A DNA stretch of 63,524 nucleotides, from assembly GCA_009885845.1 (NCBI GenBank), contig VFJW01000080.1:1-63524 (forward strand). Reading direction: 5' to 3'. Under the pieces are notes generated by a model. It was not told where the DNA came from. It saw only the letters and a program-made list of their open reading frames with translations, and searched no databases. Within the stretch, counting starts at the first letter, position 1; each line of letters starts with the position of its first letter. The stretch comes from Geobacter sp. (lineage in GTDB: Bacteria; Desulfobacterota; Desulfuromonadia; Geobacterales; Pseudopelobacteraceae). A program made the position numbers and the translations under genes. Shown piece by piece: positions 1-8,808 of this stretch.

Positions 1-75
1 CATGGCCAGCACGGAGAGAAATATCTCCGGTAGAATCGGCGTCATGTTGACGGCTGGAATTAAAATCATGTCCAT
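1..75 (-). CDS. nuoN: NADH-quinone oxidoreductase subunit N, 5' end only
   Basis: Only the first 25 codons are inside the window; the gene continues leftwards past base 1. The translated start (MDMILIPAVN, then a Pro-Glu-Ile-Phe-Leu stretch opening a hydrophobic segment) fits the N-terminus of NuoN, a proton-pumping antiporter-like membrane subunit of complex I. An AGGAGG-type ribosome site lies just upstream. It follows nuoM by about 40 bases, the normal last position of a nuo operon. The identity rests mostly on this position, because too little sequence is visible for domain evidence. Confidence 0.8.
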   Translation of the reverse strand, partial: MDMILIPAVNMTPILPEIFLSVLAM

Positions 76-112
76 CTAAAATATCCTCCGGTCGGATTGA
101 CTCGTTAGTGAA

Positions 113-1792
113 TTACTTTGCATTATGCGGGTTGGCAGTTGGTGCAGCATGTGGCGTTGGAGATGAACCGGGATGACCGGCCGGTTTTTCGCCACCCGGA
201 TGACCAGCCGGCATTTCTCCACCCTGATGTCCGGCGGGCATCTGAGCACCCTGTTGAGCGGCAGGCATCGGCTTCTGTTGAGACGCAGGAATCGGCTGTG
301 CGCTTACTGAAGCAACACGAGCCTGTGCTACCAGCTTTTTGATTGCAGGATCCATTTTATCTATAAACGGCTTGGGATAAAGTCCCATAACGAAGATCAT
401 TACAATAAGGGGAACCATGATCGCAATTTCACGAGCATTAAGGTCAAGCAGTTTCTGGTTTTTAGGGTTATCAAGTTCTCCGAACATGACGCGCTGGAAC
501 ACCCAGAGCATGTAGACAGCTGAAAGGATTACACCACTCGTTGCAACGACGGTATACCAACGCAGATGACTTTCAAAGGCACCGAGCAGGATCAGAAATT
601 CGCCGACGAAACCGTTGGTACCCGGGAGACCGACTGAAGAAAAGGTAACGATCATGAATATTGTCGCAAATATCGGCATCTGTTTCGATAGGCCGCCGAA
701 ATCGGTAATCAAACGCGTATGGCGCCTCTCATAAATGAATCCGACGATAAGGAACAGTGCGCCGGTTGAAATACCGTGGTTTATCATCTGAAGCATGCCG
801 CCGGTAATTCCTTCAACGTTGAAAGCAAAAACGCCGAGCATGACAAAGCCGAGATGGGCAACAGAAGAGTAGGCAACCAGTTTTTTAACATCTTCCTGTA
901 CCATGGCGACCAGTGCGGCGTAGATAATGCCAATAACCGCAAGTGTTGCGATCAGCGGAGCGAACTTGTGAGCAGCTTCGGGAAACAGCGGAATAGCAAA
1001 ACGCACGTACCCGTAGGTACCCATTTTCAGCAGAACTGCCGCCAGGATAACCGAACCGGCGGTCGGCGCTTCCGTATGCGCATCAGGCAACCAGGTATGG
1101 AGGGGAAACATCGGCACTTTAATGGCGAAGGCAAATGCGAACGCCAAAAACAACCAGGTCTGCGTAGCCATATCCAGCTTTAGATTAAAGAACTGCAACA
1201 GTCCGAAATCGGTAATGCCGGCCTGCATTCCTTTAAAATAAAGGAAGATCAGGGCAACCAGCATCAGAAGTGATCCGACCATTGTATATATGAAGAATTT
1301 CACAGCAGCATATATCTTGTTTTTGCCACCCCATATTCCGATCATGAAATACATCGGAATCAGCATAACTTCCCAGAAAATATAGAACAGGAAAAGGTCG
1401 AGCGAAATGAACGCCCCAAGCATGCCGGTTTCAAGCAGCAGCAGGCAGATCATATACTCTTTGACCTTCTCTTCAACTGCAGTGAACGTTGAAAGGACGG
1501 CAATCGGCATGATGAATGTCGTAAGAATAACAAGCCAGAGGCTGATACCATCAATACCGATGTTATAGCGCATTATGAACGGGCCGGCAGCAATCCAGGG
1601 TACATTTTCAACAAACTGGAACTCGGCGTTGGTCTGGAAACCGATCAGCATAATCAGCGATACCAGGAAAGTGACTACTGTTACCGCGAGGGTGACATTC
1701 CGAAGTACTCCCTTGCTGTCTTTCGGAATAAACAGCAGCAGCAGGACGCCCAGTATCGGCAGAAATGTCGTCAGGCTCAGTACGTTACTCAT
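113..1792 (-). CDS. nuoM: NADH-quinone oxidoreductase subunit M
   Basis: Antiporter-like, proton-translocating membrane subunit of complex I (559 residues, many transmembrane helices). Family hallmarks are visible: the conserved Glu in the helix reading WEVMLIPMYF, the HTWLPDAHTEAP loop, and the Lys/His region around KKLVAYSSVAHLGF. The hydrophobic core ends near residue 485. About 70 residues follow with an unusual Pro/Ala/Gly/His/Gln-rich tail that includes a nine-residue tandem repeat (xPGGExPAGH type); this tail is not part of the family core. The gene sits between nuoL and nuoN, about 40 bases from each. The start ATG has a GGAG-like site upstream. Confidence 0.97.
   Translation of the reverse strand: MSNVLSLTTFLPILGVLLLLFIPKDSKGVLRNVTLAVTVVTFLVSLIMLIGFQTNAEFQFVENVPWIAAGPFIMRYNIGIDGISLWLVILTTFIMPIAVLSTFTAVEEKVKEYMICLLLLETGMLGAFISLDLFLFYIFWEVMLIPMYFMIGIWGGKNKIYAAVKFFIYTMVGSLLMLVALIFLYFKGMQAGITDFGLLQFFNLKLDMATQTWLFLAFAFAFAIKVPMFPLHTWLPDAHTEAPTAGSVILAAVLLKMGTYGYVRFAIPLFPEAAHKFAPLIATLAVIGIIYAALVAMVQEDVKKLVAYSSVAHLGFVMLGVFAFNVEGITGGMLQMINHGISTGALFLIVGFIYERRHTRLITDFGGLSKQMPIFATIFMIVTFSSVGLPGTNGFVGEFLILLGAFESHLRWYTVVATSGVILSAVYMLWVFQRVMFGELDNPKNQKLLDLNAREIAIMVPLIVMIFVMGLYPKPFIDKMDPAIKKLVAQARVASVSAQPIPASQQKPMPAAQQGAQMPAGHQGGEMPAGHPGGEKPAGHPGSSPTPHAAPTANPHNAK
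173..253 (-). repeat. 27-base tandem repeat inside the nuoM 3' end
   Basis: Three units with a 27-base period (units anchored at 173, 200 and 227) encode nine-residue repeats ending in PAGH, plus a partial fourth unit. The repeat is in frame with nuoM, so changes in copy number would lengthen or shorten the tail without breaking the gene. Confidence 0.8.
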
Positions 1793-1831
1793 GAATTCGT
1801 GCTCCTTTATACAAAGTGCTAATTAAATAGG

Positions 1832-3826
1832 TTATTTAAAAATGAAGTAACCAAGCATGACAACAACACCGAGTGCCATTGAAAATGCGTAATTGTAGAT
1901 GTAACCGGATTGTATGTAACGGAATATGCCGCTGAATCCCATCACAACATTGGCAACACCGTTAACCACTCCGTCAATAACAAGAACATCGAAACCTTTC
2001 CAGAGAAACTGGCCACACGCCTTGCACGGGTTGACAAAAACGTAATCATATATTTCATCAACATACCATTTGTTGTACACGACACGATGAAGCGTCGGGA
2101 AAGCAGCAACAAACTTCCCTGGCAATTCGGTGTTCTTGACATACATGGTGAATGCGATTGCTATGCCGACAAGGGCGATAACAACTGACAGTCCCATGAG
2201 ACCCCATTCGATTGCGTGACTCGGATGAGCGCCATGGTGCGCATATTTGCTGCCGTATTCGTTAGCCAGTTCAAATACCGGTTCCAGCCAGTGTTCAAAG
2301 TAGTTCGGCAGCATTCCCAGAATCTTGGGCATACCGAGATATCCGCCGACAGCGGCAAGTGCTCCGAGCACCATCAGAGGGATGGTAATCACCAGTGGTG
2401 ACTCGTGGAGATAACCCTTGGCTTTTGGATTGATGCGACTCTCACCGAAAAAGGTCATGAATACGAGGCGGAACATGTAGAATGCGGTGAAACAGGCGGC
2501 AATTGCACCGATACCCCACAACACAATATTGAGATTACCGTGATATGGATTTGCAAAAGCCATCCAGAGAATCTCGTCTTTTGAGAAAAATCCGGAGAAC
2601 CCGGGGATGCCGGAGATCGCAATGGTTGAAACCAGAAACGTCAGGAAGGTAATCGGCATCGCCGATTTCAGGCCGCCCATGTTACGCATATCCTGAGCGT
2701 CATCATTCGAGTGAATCTTGTGCAGCGCATGGTGCATGGCATGAATAACCGAACCTGAGCCAAGGAACAGGCAGGCCTTAAAGAAAGCGTGGGTCATCAG
2801 GTGGAAGATGCCGGCACTGAATGCGCCTACTCCCATTGCAAGGAACATGAAACCGAGCTGTGATACCGTTGAGTAAGCAAGTACCCGCTTGATATCATTT
2901 TGCGCCGTGCCGATTGTTGCGGCAAAAATTGCTGTAGCTGCACCCACAACGGCAATGACCATCATGGTTTCAGGTGATTTCACAAAGACGAAACTCATTC
3001 TGCCGATCATATAGACACCGGCTGTTACCATTGTAGCAGCATGGATGAGTGCGGAAACCGGTGTCGGACCTTCCATGGCATCAGGCAGCCAGGTAAAAAG
3101 TGGAATCTGGGCAGATTTACCGGTAGCGCCGACAAAAAAGCACAAGGTGGCAAATGTCACAACACCGCCATAAGGGAGTAAATGCGAAGCCGCTTTTATT
3201 TCAGTAAAATTGACTGTCCAGATATTATGATTGCTGCCGAACCACCAGTAGAGGGTAAAAAGGCCGATTAAAAAACCGAAGTCACCGACACGGTTCATGA
3301 CGAATGCTTTTTTAGCGGCATCACCGGCGGATTTTTTGTGGAAGTAATAGCCGATCAGCAGGTATGAACAGAGTCCGACTCCTTCCCAACCGATAAACAT
3401 GACCAGCATATTGCTACCGAGAACAAGAAGGAGCATCGACATGCAGAAGAGGTTTAGATAGGCAAAGAACCGGTAGAAGCCTTCTTCACCATGCATATAG
3501 CCGATCGAATAGAGGTGAATAAGACTGCCGACCCCGGTGACAACCATGATCATGATGACCGAAAGTGGATCGATCAGAAAAGCCATATCGGCCTTGAAGT
3601 TGCCGGAGTGGATCCAGGGGAAAAGAACTTTTTCAAACACTCTCTGCTCCGGCGGGAGACCGATCATCTGCATGAGTATTCCGCACGATACCAGGAATGA
3701 CAGGAATATCATCAGCGTTCCTATTCCGCCGATAACAGCCTCATTCTTGATCTTTTTCCCGAAGAGCCCGTTGATCAGGAACCCGATAAGCGGGAAGAGC
3801 GGGATTAGCCATACCTTGTCAAACAT
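1832..3826 (-). CDS. nuoL: NADH-quinone oxidoreductase subunit L
   Basis: Largest antiporter-like subunit of complex I (664 residues). Visible family signatures include the FIGWEGVGLCSYLLIGYY segment with its conserved Glu, the FTWLPDAMEGPTPVSALIHAATMV region with the key Lys/His positions, and DIKRVLAYSTVSQLGFM. The long C-terminal part (from about residue 500) fits the lateral amphipathic helix and last transmembrane helix that span the membrane arm. An AGGAG ribosome site precedes the ATG at 3826. It lies between nuoK and nuoM in the same orientation. The length is close to the usual 610-680 residues. Confidence 0.98.
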   Translation of the reverse strand: MFDKVWLIPLFPLIGFLINGLFGKKIKNEAVIGGIGTLMIFLSFLVSCGILMQMIGLPPEQRVFEKVLFPWIHSGNFKADMAFLIDPLSVIMIMVVTGVGSLIHLYSIGYMHGEEGFYRFFAYLNLFCMSMLLLVLGSNMLVMFIGWEGVGLCSYLLIGYYFHKKSAGDAAKKAFVMNRVGDFGFLIGLFTLYWWFGSNHNIWTVNFTEIKAASHLLPYGGVVTFATLCFFVGATGKSAQIPLFTWLPDAMEGPTPVSALIHAATMVTAGVYMIGRMSFVFVKSPETMMVIAVVGAATAIFAATIGTAQNDIKRVLAYSTVSQLGFMFLAMGVGAFSAGIFHLMTHAFFKACLFLGSGSVIHAMHHALHKIHSNDDAQDMRNMGGLKSAMPITFLTFLVSTIAISGIPGFSGFFSKDEILWMAFANPYHGNLNIVLWGIGAIAACFTAFYMFRLVFMTFFGESRINPKAKGYLHESPLVITIPLMVLGALAAVGGYLGMPKILGMLPNYFEHWLEPVFELANEYGSKYAHHGAHPSHAIEWGLMGLSVVIALVGIAIAFTMYVKNTELPGKFVAAFPTLHRVVYNKWYVDEIYDYVFVNPCKACGQFLWKGFDVLVIDGVVNGVANVVMGFSGIFRYIQSGYIYNYAFSMALGVVVMLGYFIFK

Positions 3827-3883
3827 GTAAGACTCCTTTTATACCATCCGTAATCATTGTCGTAGAGGGTGGTGCTGAAACAA

Positions 3884-4186
3884 CTACCACTTCATCAAAT
3901 TTACGTCGTCAACATCAATCGATTCTTTGTTATTAAAGAACGCTATGATAAGTGCCAGGCCGACGGCAGCCTCAGCCGCCGCAACGGTCATGATGAAAAA
4001 GACGAATACCTGGCCATCAAGATTACCGAGGTGACGGGAAAACGCAACAAACGTAAGATTTACGGCATTAAGCATCAGCTCGATGCACATGAATATTACA
4101 ATGACATTCTTGCGGGTCAGGACGCCGATTGTTCCTATGGTGAAGAGTATGGCGCTTACGATGAGATAGCTGTTCAGGTTTTCCAT
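3884..4186 (-). CDS. nuoK: NADH-quinone oxidoreductase subunit K
   Basis: Small three-helix membrane subunit (100 residues) of the complex I proton channel. The second helix carries the conserved Glu in [13 protein letters not shown], and the third carries the second conserved Glu in [14 protein letters not shown]; both are needed for proton transfer in this family. A GAGGG ribosome site precedes the ATG. It lies between nuoJ (14 bases upstream) and nuoL, the normal order. Confidence 0.98.
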   Translation of the reverse strand: MENLNSYLIVSAILFTIGTIGVLTRKNVIVIFMCIELMLNAVNLTFVAFSRHLGNLDGQVFVFFIMTVAAAEAAVGLALIIAFFNNKESIDVDDVNLMKW

Positions 4187-4200
4187 GAAATAGATCCCTC

Positions 4201-4704
4201 TTATATTTTTTTCTTGGCCAGAATGACCGCGCCGACGATTGCAACTAACAGCAGTATCGAGGTGATTTCGAATGGCAGCAGAAAGGTCGTGAATATCTCA
4301 CGGCCAACCAGTTCGGTGTGCCCGATTTTTTTGATCATTTCACCGCTGTACGGTCCGGTCGGCAGAGCAGCACGACTTTTAACGAGAACAACGACAAGGT
4401 TCAGAACAGTAAAAAACCCAATGATTGAACCGAATATAAGTTTATGAGAATGCTTCTTTGAAGCATCAACTCTGATATTCAGCAGCATGATCGTGAACAC
4501 CATCAGAACCATAATTGCACCGGCATACACCATTACCTGAACTGCAGCCATAAATGGTGCATCCAGCATGACATAATAGGTTGCCAGACAAAAGAACGTC
4601 ATTATGAGCGACAGCGCACTATTGATCGGGTTTTTGCAGGTGACCACGAGGATCGCCGAGACAATAGCCACCAATGTAATGATCAGAAAGAAGAGGGTTT
4701 CCAT
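4201..4704 (-). CDS. nuoJ: NADH-quinone oxidoreductase subunit J
   Basis: Five-helix membrane subunit (167 residues) of complex I. The [21 protein letters not shown] segment holds the family's conserved Tyr/Gly helix, which has a pi-bulge. The hydrophobic helices are split by a soluble loop near residues 110-130. An AAGGAG site lies upstream of the ATG. It is packed between nuoI (10 bases) and nuoK (14 bases). Confidence 0.97.
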   Translation of the reverse strand: METLFFLIITLVAIVSAILVVTCKNPINSALSLIMTFFCLATYYVMLDAPFMAAVQVMVYAGAIMVLMVFTIMLLNIRVDASKKHSHKLIFGSIIGFFTVLNLVVVLVKSRAALPTGPYSGEMIKKIGHTELVGREIFTTFLLPFEITSILLLVAIVGAVILAKKKI

Positions 4705-4714
4705 GCACTGCTCC

Positions 4715-5119
4715 TTATTGCTTTTCTAAGAGACGTTCTTTGGAGTAGATGAAGTCCTGACGATGATAATTTGCAAGCTCGAATGTCTCCGTCATCTTGA
4801 CAGCGTCAACCGGGCAGGCTTCCACGCAATAGCCGCAAAAAATACAGCGCAGCATGTCGATCTCATACACTGATGCATACTTGTCATGATTTGCGTCTTC
4901 GGCGGCTTCAACTGTAATGCATTTAGCCGGGCAGACCGTCGGGCAGAGATAGCAGGCAACGCACTTTGCCTTATCATGGTACATATTCAGGGCGTGCAGC
5001 CCACGAAAGCGTGCCGCTACTTTGGGACGCTCAGTCGGATACTGTAGTGTCACCGGCTTCATGAACATATGTTTCAATGTAATTGCCATGCCATTTATAA
5101 TCGGTGTAATCGGATTCAT
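4715..5119 (-). CDS. nuoI: NADH-quinone oxidoreductase subunit I, 2[4Fe-4S] ferredoxin-like
   Basis: Electron-transfer subunit of the complex I peripheral arm (134 residues). Two ferredoxin motifs are clear: CVACYLCPTVCP and CIFCGYCVEACP. They bind clusters N6a and N6b, which pass electrons from NuoG to NuoB. The short N-terminal amphipathic stretch anchors it to NuoH. A GAGG ribosome site precedes the ATG. It lies between nuoH and nuoJ. Confidence 0.98.
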   Translation of the reverse strand: MNPITPIINGMAITLKHMFMKPVTLQYPTERPKVAARFRGLHALNMYHDKAKCVACYLCPTVCPAKCITVEAAEDANHDKYASVYEIDMLRCIFCGYCVEACPVDAVKMTETFELANYHRQDFIYSKERLLEKQ

Positions 5120-5161
5120 ATGTCCATCCTCGTCTCTGAAATAACGTTTTTCGCTCAGCTG

Positions 5162-6229
5162 TTAATTAATAAAATAACCGATGATTCCGGTAACCACGAT
5201 GTTAACCAGTGCTACAGGAATAAACACCTTCCACCCCAGATGCATTAACTGGTCATAGCGGTAACGGGGCAGTGTCGCTCGTATCCACATACAGACAAAC
5301 ATCAGAAAATATACTTTTGCAATAAAGTAGACAGGTCCAAGGATAGGAACCGCAACGGCCATCGGGCCATTCCAGCCGCCAAGAAACAATGTAACGGTCA
5401 ATGCGCAGACGGTTACCATGTTCGCGTATTCAGCCATGAAGAACATTGCATACTTCATAGATGAATATTCGGTACAGAAGCCGGAAACCAGTTCTGTCTC
5501 CGCCTCAGGCAGGTCGAACGGCGTACGGTTAATTTCGGCAAGCGAACAAATAAAGAACATAAAAGCGGCGAGAGGCTGTTTAAAGAGATACCACTCGAAG
5601 CCTCCCATACCGGACTGAAGCTCAACAATTTTGGTAAGTGAAAGTGTACCTGACAACATGAATACCGCAATAATAGACAAACCGGCAGCAAGTTCATAGG
5701 ATATCATCTGGGCAGAGGCACGCAGGCCACCCATCAGGGAGTATTTACTGTTCGATGCCCACCCGGCAAGTACAATTCCGTAAACACCCAGAGAAGACAT
5801 AGCCAGAATATAGAGTACGCCGACATTAACATCAAAAACCTGACGTGCAGTTGTGTCATAATAGGCGGCAATCTGAAGAGGAATCTTATAACCGGCTATC
5901 TCAATGACACCTCCGAACGGAATAACGGCAAAGGTAATGAACGCCGGAATAAGAGCTATCAACGGTGCGACCAGAAATGCGAAGGTACTTGCCTGAGAAG
6001 GAATAATCTCCTCTTTGAAGAACAGCTTGACCCCGTCAGCGATCGGCTGTAGCAGGCCATGCCAACCGGTGCGCATAGGTCCCAGGCGGACTTGCATATG
6101 GCCGATTATTTTACGCTCGGCATACGTGGCGTAGGCAACGGTCAGCAGCACAAAGACAAAAGCCACCAGGACCTTGGCAACCATAGCGATGTAGTACATC
6201 ATCGGCAGTCCTAATATCTCGATTCCCAT
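5162..6229 (-). CDS. nuoH: NADH-quinone oxidoreductase subunit H
   Basis: Membrane subunit (355 residues) forming much of the quinone chamber of complex I. Signatures are GHMQVRLGPMRTGWHGLLQP near the N-terminus, the acidic loop INRTPFDLPEAETELVSGF and the C-terminal RYDQLMHLGWK segment. Eight or so transmembrane helices are evident. A GAGGG ribosome site is 4-5 bases before the ATG. It lies between nuoG and nuoI. Confidence 0.98.
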   Translation of the reverse strand: MGIEILGLPMMYYIAMVAKVLVAFVFVLLTVAYATYAERKIIGHMQVRLGPMRTGWHGLLQPIADGVKLFFKEEIIPSQASTFAFLVAPLIALIPAFITFAVIPFGGVIEIAGYKIPLQIAAYYDTTARQVFDVNVGVLYILAMSSLGVYGIVLAGWASNSKYSLMGGLRASAQMISYELAAGLSIIAVFMLSGTLSLTKIVELQSGMGGFEWYLFKQPLAAFMFFICSLAEINRTPFDLPEAETELVSGFCTEYSSMKYAMFFMAEYANMVTVCALTVTLFLGGWNGPMAVAVPILGPVYFIAKVYFLMFVCMWIRATLPRYRYDQLMHLGWKVFIPVALVNIVVTGIIGYFIN

Positions 6230-6290
6230 CTGTCCCTCTTTCTATGCTTGTATGAATTTATTTTTCGTCTGGTTACTGGTTTGAACGGTA

Positions 6291-8765
6291 CTATTTCGAC
6301 ACTGTTACAGATGTTACCGGTGACCCGTTCCAGATTGTATTAATCGGAGCATCACTAAAATGATACGGTGAGAAAACAACGCCTGCTGGCATACGTGGAG
6401 TAACTTTAGCCTTGAGCTTGATGCTCCCGGATGCTGAAGAAACGGTGACCACTTCACCTTCCACGATTTTGTTGGCAGAAGCATCAGTTCGGGACAGTTC
6501 AATATAGTTTTCCGGGCAGACATGCATGGGCCCTTCACCGTATTGGGACAAGGTGCCACTGTGATACAATGCACTGCCGGTCACCAGAGCAAGTTTGCCT
6601 GCTTCGGCAGCAATAGTCGCTGCCACCTGAGGGACAACGAATACTGGAGCCATTGAAACAGCAGCAAAAGCACCTTCTTTACGGAGAGAGACATGACTCA
6701 GACCTTCGTAACCTGGGGTGCTTGCAGCTATTTCGCTAAACTGTGCGGCAGGAGATAGAGGGGCAGAGCCACCCAGACGGGAAATCAGATCTGAGATCAG
6801 TTCAAAATCACTCTTAATCTTTATATTTTTGCGTATTGCCGCTTTGAAGTATTGAACGCGACGATCCGTACTGGTAAAAGTACCTTCTTTTTCGGCAAAC
6901 GAACATACGGGCAGAACAACATCTGCCATTGCGGCGGTCTCGGTCATAAACAACTCTGAAACGACCAGAAAATCTACCGCTTCAAGGGCAGCCTTGACTT
7001 TATTGTGATTCGGGTAGGAGGAAAGCGGGTTTTCACCGGCAATAAGGAGTGTCTTGACAGAACCATCCGTACAGGCGTCAAGAATCTGCAAAGCGTTTAA
7101 TCCGCCATCTTGCGGGTAAAAACCCATATCAACGGCACCTTGGCTGTTGTTCTTCTCAGAAAGGCAGAGAACGCCGCACCCTTCTTTACCGTATTTGCCG
7201 GTCAGAATTGCAAGGTTTGCCGCAGCACTCGCCAGATCGGCGGCGTGCCCTGCGTACGCCTGCCCAACCGGGAAAATAATCAGAGCTTTATCGGCAGTTG
7301 CATACTCGCCAGCCAACTTTTTGATTTCAGCAGCAGATATGCCGCTCAGACCAGCAACTGTTTCGGCACTAAATCCGGCCAATGATTTCTCAAGTTCAGC
7401 GAAACCGGCAATAGCAGCAGCGGAACCGTCAGCTAATTTCTCATCAAGTATCGTCTTGGCAATCGCATTTAATACTGCAATTTCGCTGCCCGGGAAATGA
7501 ACAAGAGTCTTTGCATCAGGCAGTTTTGAGAGCTTACCGCGTTTGTCGGAAATTATTGATAGTTTTGTTCCCAGGTTTTTAACCGCCATGTTAACTTCAA
7601 ATCCGACTACCGGATGAGTTTCGTAAGCATCCGTCTTAATTACGATCAGCAGATTACTCTTCTGAATATCAAGAATTGTTGCCGATGAAGCACTCACGCC
7701 AAAGCTGCTCGCAAATCCCTCTGTTAACGCAGCATGTGCATAACCGGCGGCGTGGTCAAAATTCTTTGTGCCGACATTTACAACCAGCAGCTTTTTGAAG
7801 AGGGCAAGTTCTTCATTCGTCAAACGTGGCGTAGCCAGCGCAGCAACAGCATTACCCCCTTTAAGACGTGAAGCAACAAGTTCCAGCGCTTCGTCCCAGG
7901 TTGCCTCCGTCAGTTTGCCATTCTTTTTGATCAGAGGCGTTGTCAAGCGTTTGGCGCTATTGATAAACTGATAGCCAAATCGTCCACGTACGCACAGCTG
8001 CCCATTATGAAACCCTTGGTTCTCATCATAAATCGTGGTCAGGACCTTGTTATCCTTAACGCCCAGTGTCAGATTGCAACCGGTACCGCAATAGCCGCAA
8101 ACCGAGGGATGCTTGGTCATCGCCCAGAAGCGGGCTTTATGCTTGAAAGGACGAGCCAGTAATGAACCGACCGGACAGACCGCTATACATGAACCACAGA
8201 ATTCACAATTGAGTCCATCATCAAACTCACAGCCGATTTTAGTTTCGATTCCACGGTCGATAAAGGTCAATGCACCATAGCTGACAATTTCATCACAGAT
8301 GCGTGCGCATTTACCGCACAGGACACAGCGGTTCATGTCGCGTTCGATCAACGGATTGTTATAGTCAATTTCGTGACTAAACTTTTCATCGGTGAAACGA
8401 TTGCTGTTAACTTTATACTCATAGGTCAGATTTTGCAGGTCGCAATCACCGGATTTATCACACACAGGGCAATCAAGAGGGTGGTTGAGCAGCAATAATT
8501 CCAGAACCATCTTACGGGCTTTGACAATATCCGGAGTTGATGTCCGGATTATCATCCCCTCGGTTGCAGGAGTGGTACACGCCGGAATCTGACGCCCTTT
8601 CATCTGCTCTACTTCAACCAGACACATACGACAAGCGCCAAATGGCTTTAACTTTTTGTCATGGCAGAGAATCGGGATATCAATCCCGTTCAATTTGGCC
8701 GCTTCATAAATGGTTGCGGTTTTGGGTGCAGTAACCTGTTTGTCATCTATTATAAGATTTACCAT
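6291..8765 (-). CDS. nuoG: NADH-quinone oxidoreductase subunit G
   Basis: Large iron-sulfur subunit of the complex I peripheral arm (824 residues). N-terminal [2Fe-2S] domain with the CHDKKLKPFGACRMC pattern; a His/Cys cluster in HPLDCPVCDKSGDC; two [4Fe-4S] motifs (CVLCGKCARIC and CEFCGSCIAVCP); then a molybdopterin-oxidoreductase-like domain opening with CGYCGTGC, a further cluster-binding motif (N7-like) found only in some bacterial NuoG. The remaining roughly 550 residues follow the molybdopterin-enzyme fold without needing a cofactor. An AGAGG site precedes the ATG. It is flanked by nuoF and nuoH. Confidence 0.97.
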   Translation of the reverse strand: MVNLIIDDKQVTAPKTATIYEAAKLNGIDIPILCHDKKLKPFGACRMCLVEVEQMKGRQIPACTTPATEGMIIRTSTPDIVKARKMVLELLLLNHPLDCPVCDKSGDCDLQNLTYEYKVNSNRFTDEKFSHEIDYNNPLIERDMNRCVLCGKCARICDEIVSYGALTFIDRGIETKIGCEFDDGLNCEFCGSCIAVCPVGSLLARPFKHKARFWAMTKHPSVCGYCGTGCNLTLGVKDNKVLTTIYDENQGFHNGQLCVRGRFGYQFINSAKRLTTPLIKKNGKLTEATWDEALELVASRLKGGNAVAALATPRLTNEELALFKKLLVVNVGTKNFDHAAGYAHAALTEGFASSFGVSASSATILDIQKSNLLIVIKTDAYETHPVVGFEVNMAVKNLGTKLSIISDKRGKLSKLPDAKTLVHFPGSEIAVLNAIAKTILDEKLADGSAAAIAGFAELEKSLAGFSAETVAGLSGISAAEIKKLAGEYATADKALIIFPVGQAYAGHAADLASAAANLAILTGKYGKEGCGVLCLSEKNNSQGAVDMGFYPQDGGLNALQILDACTDGSVKTLLIAGENPLSSYPNHNKVKAALEAVDFLVVSELFMTETAAMADVVLPVCSFAEKEGTFTSTDRRVQYFKAAIRKNIKIKSDFELISDLISRLGGSAPLSPAAQFSEIAASTPGYEGLSHVSLRKEGAFAAVSMAPVFVVPQVAATIAAEAGKLALVTGSALYHSGTLSQYGEGPMHVCPENYIELSRTDASANKIVEGEVVTVSSASGSIKLKAKVTPRMPAGVVFSPYHFSDAPINTIWNGSPVTSVTVSK

Positions 8766-8808
8766 CTCAACCTCTGTTCAGTGAGTTTGACCAAGTACGT
8801 GAGAATAT

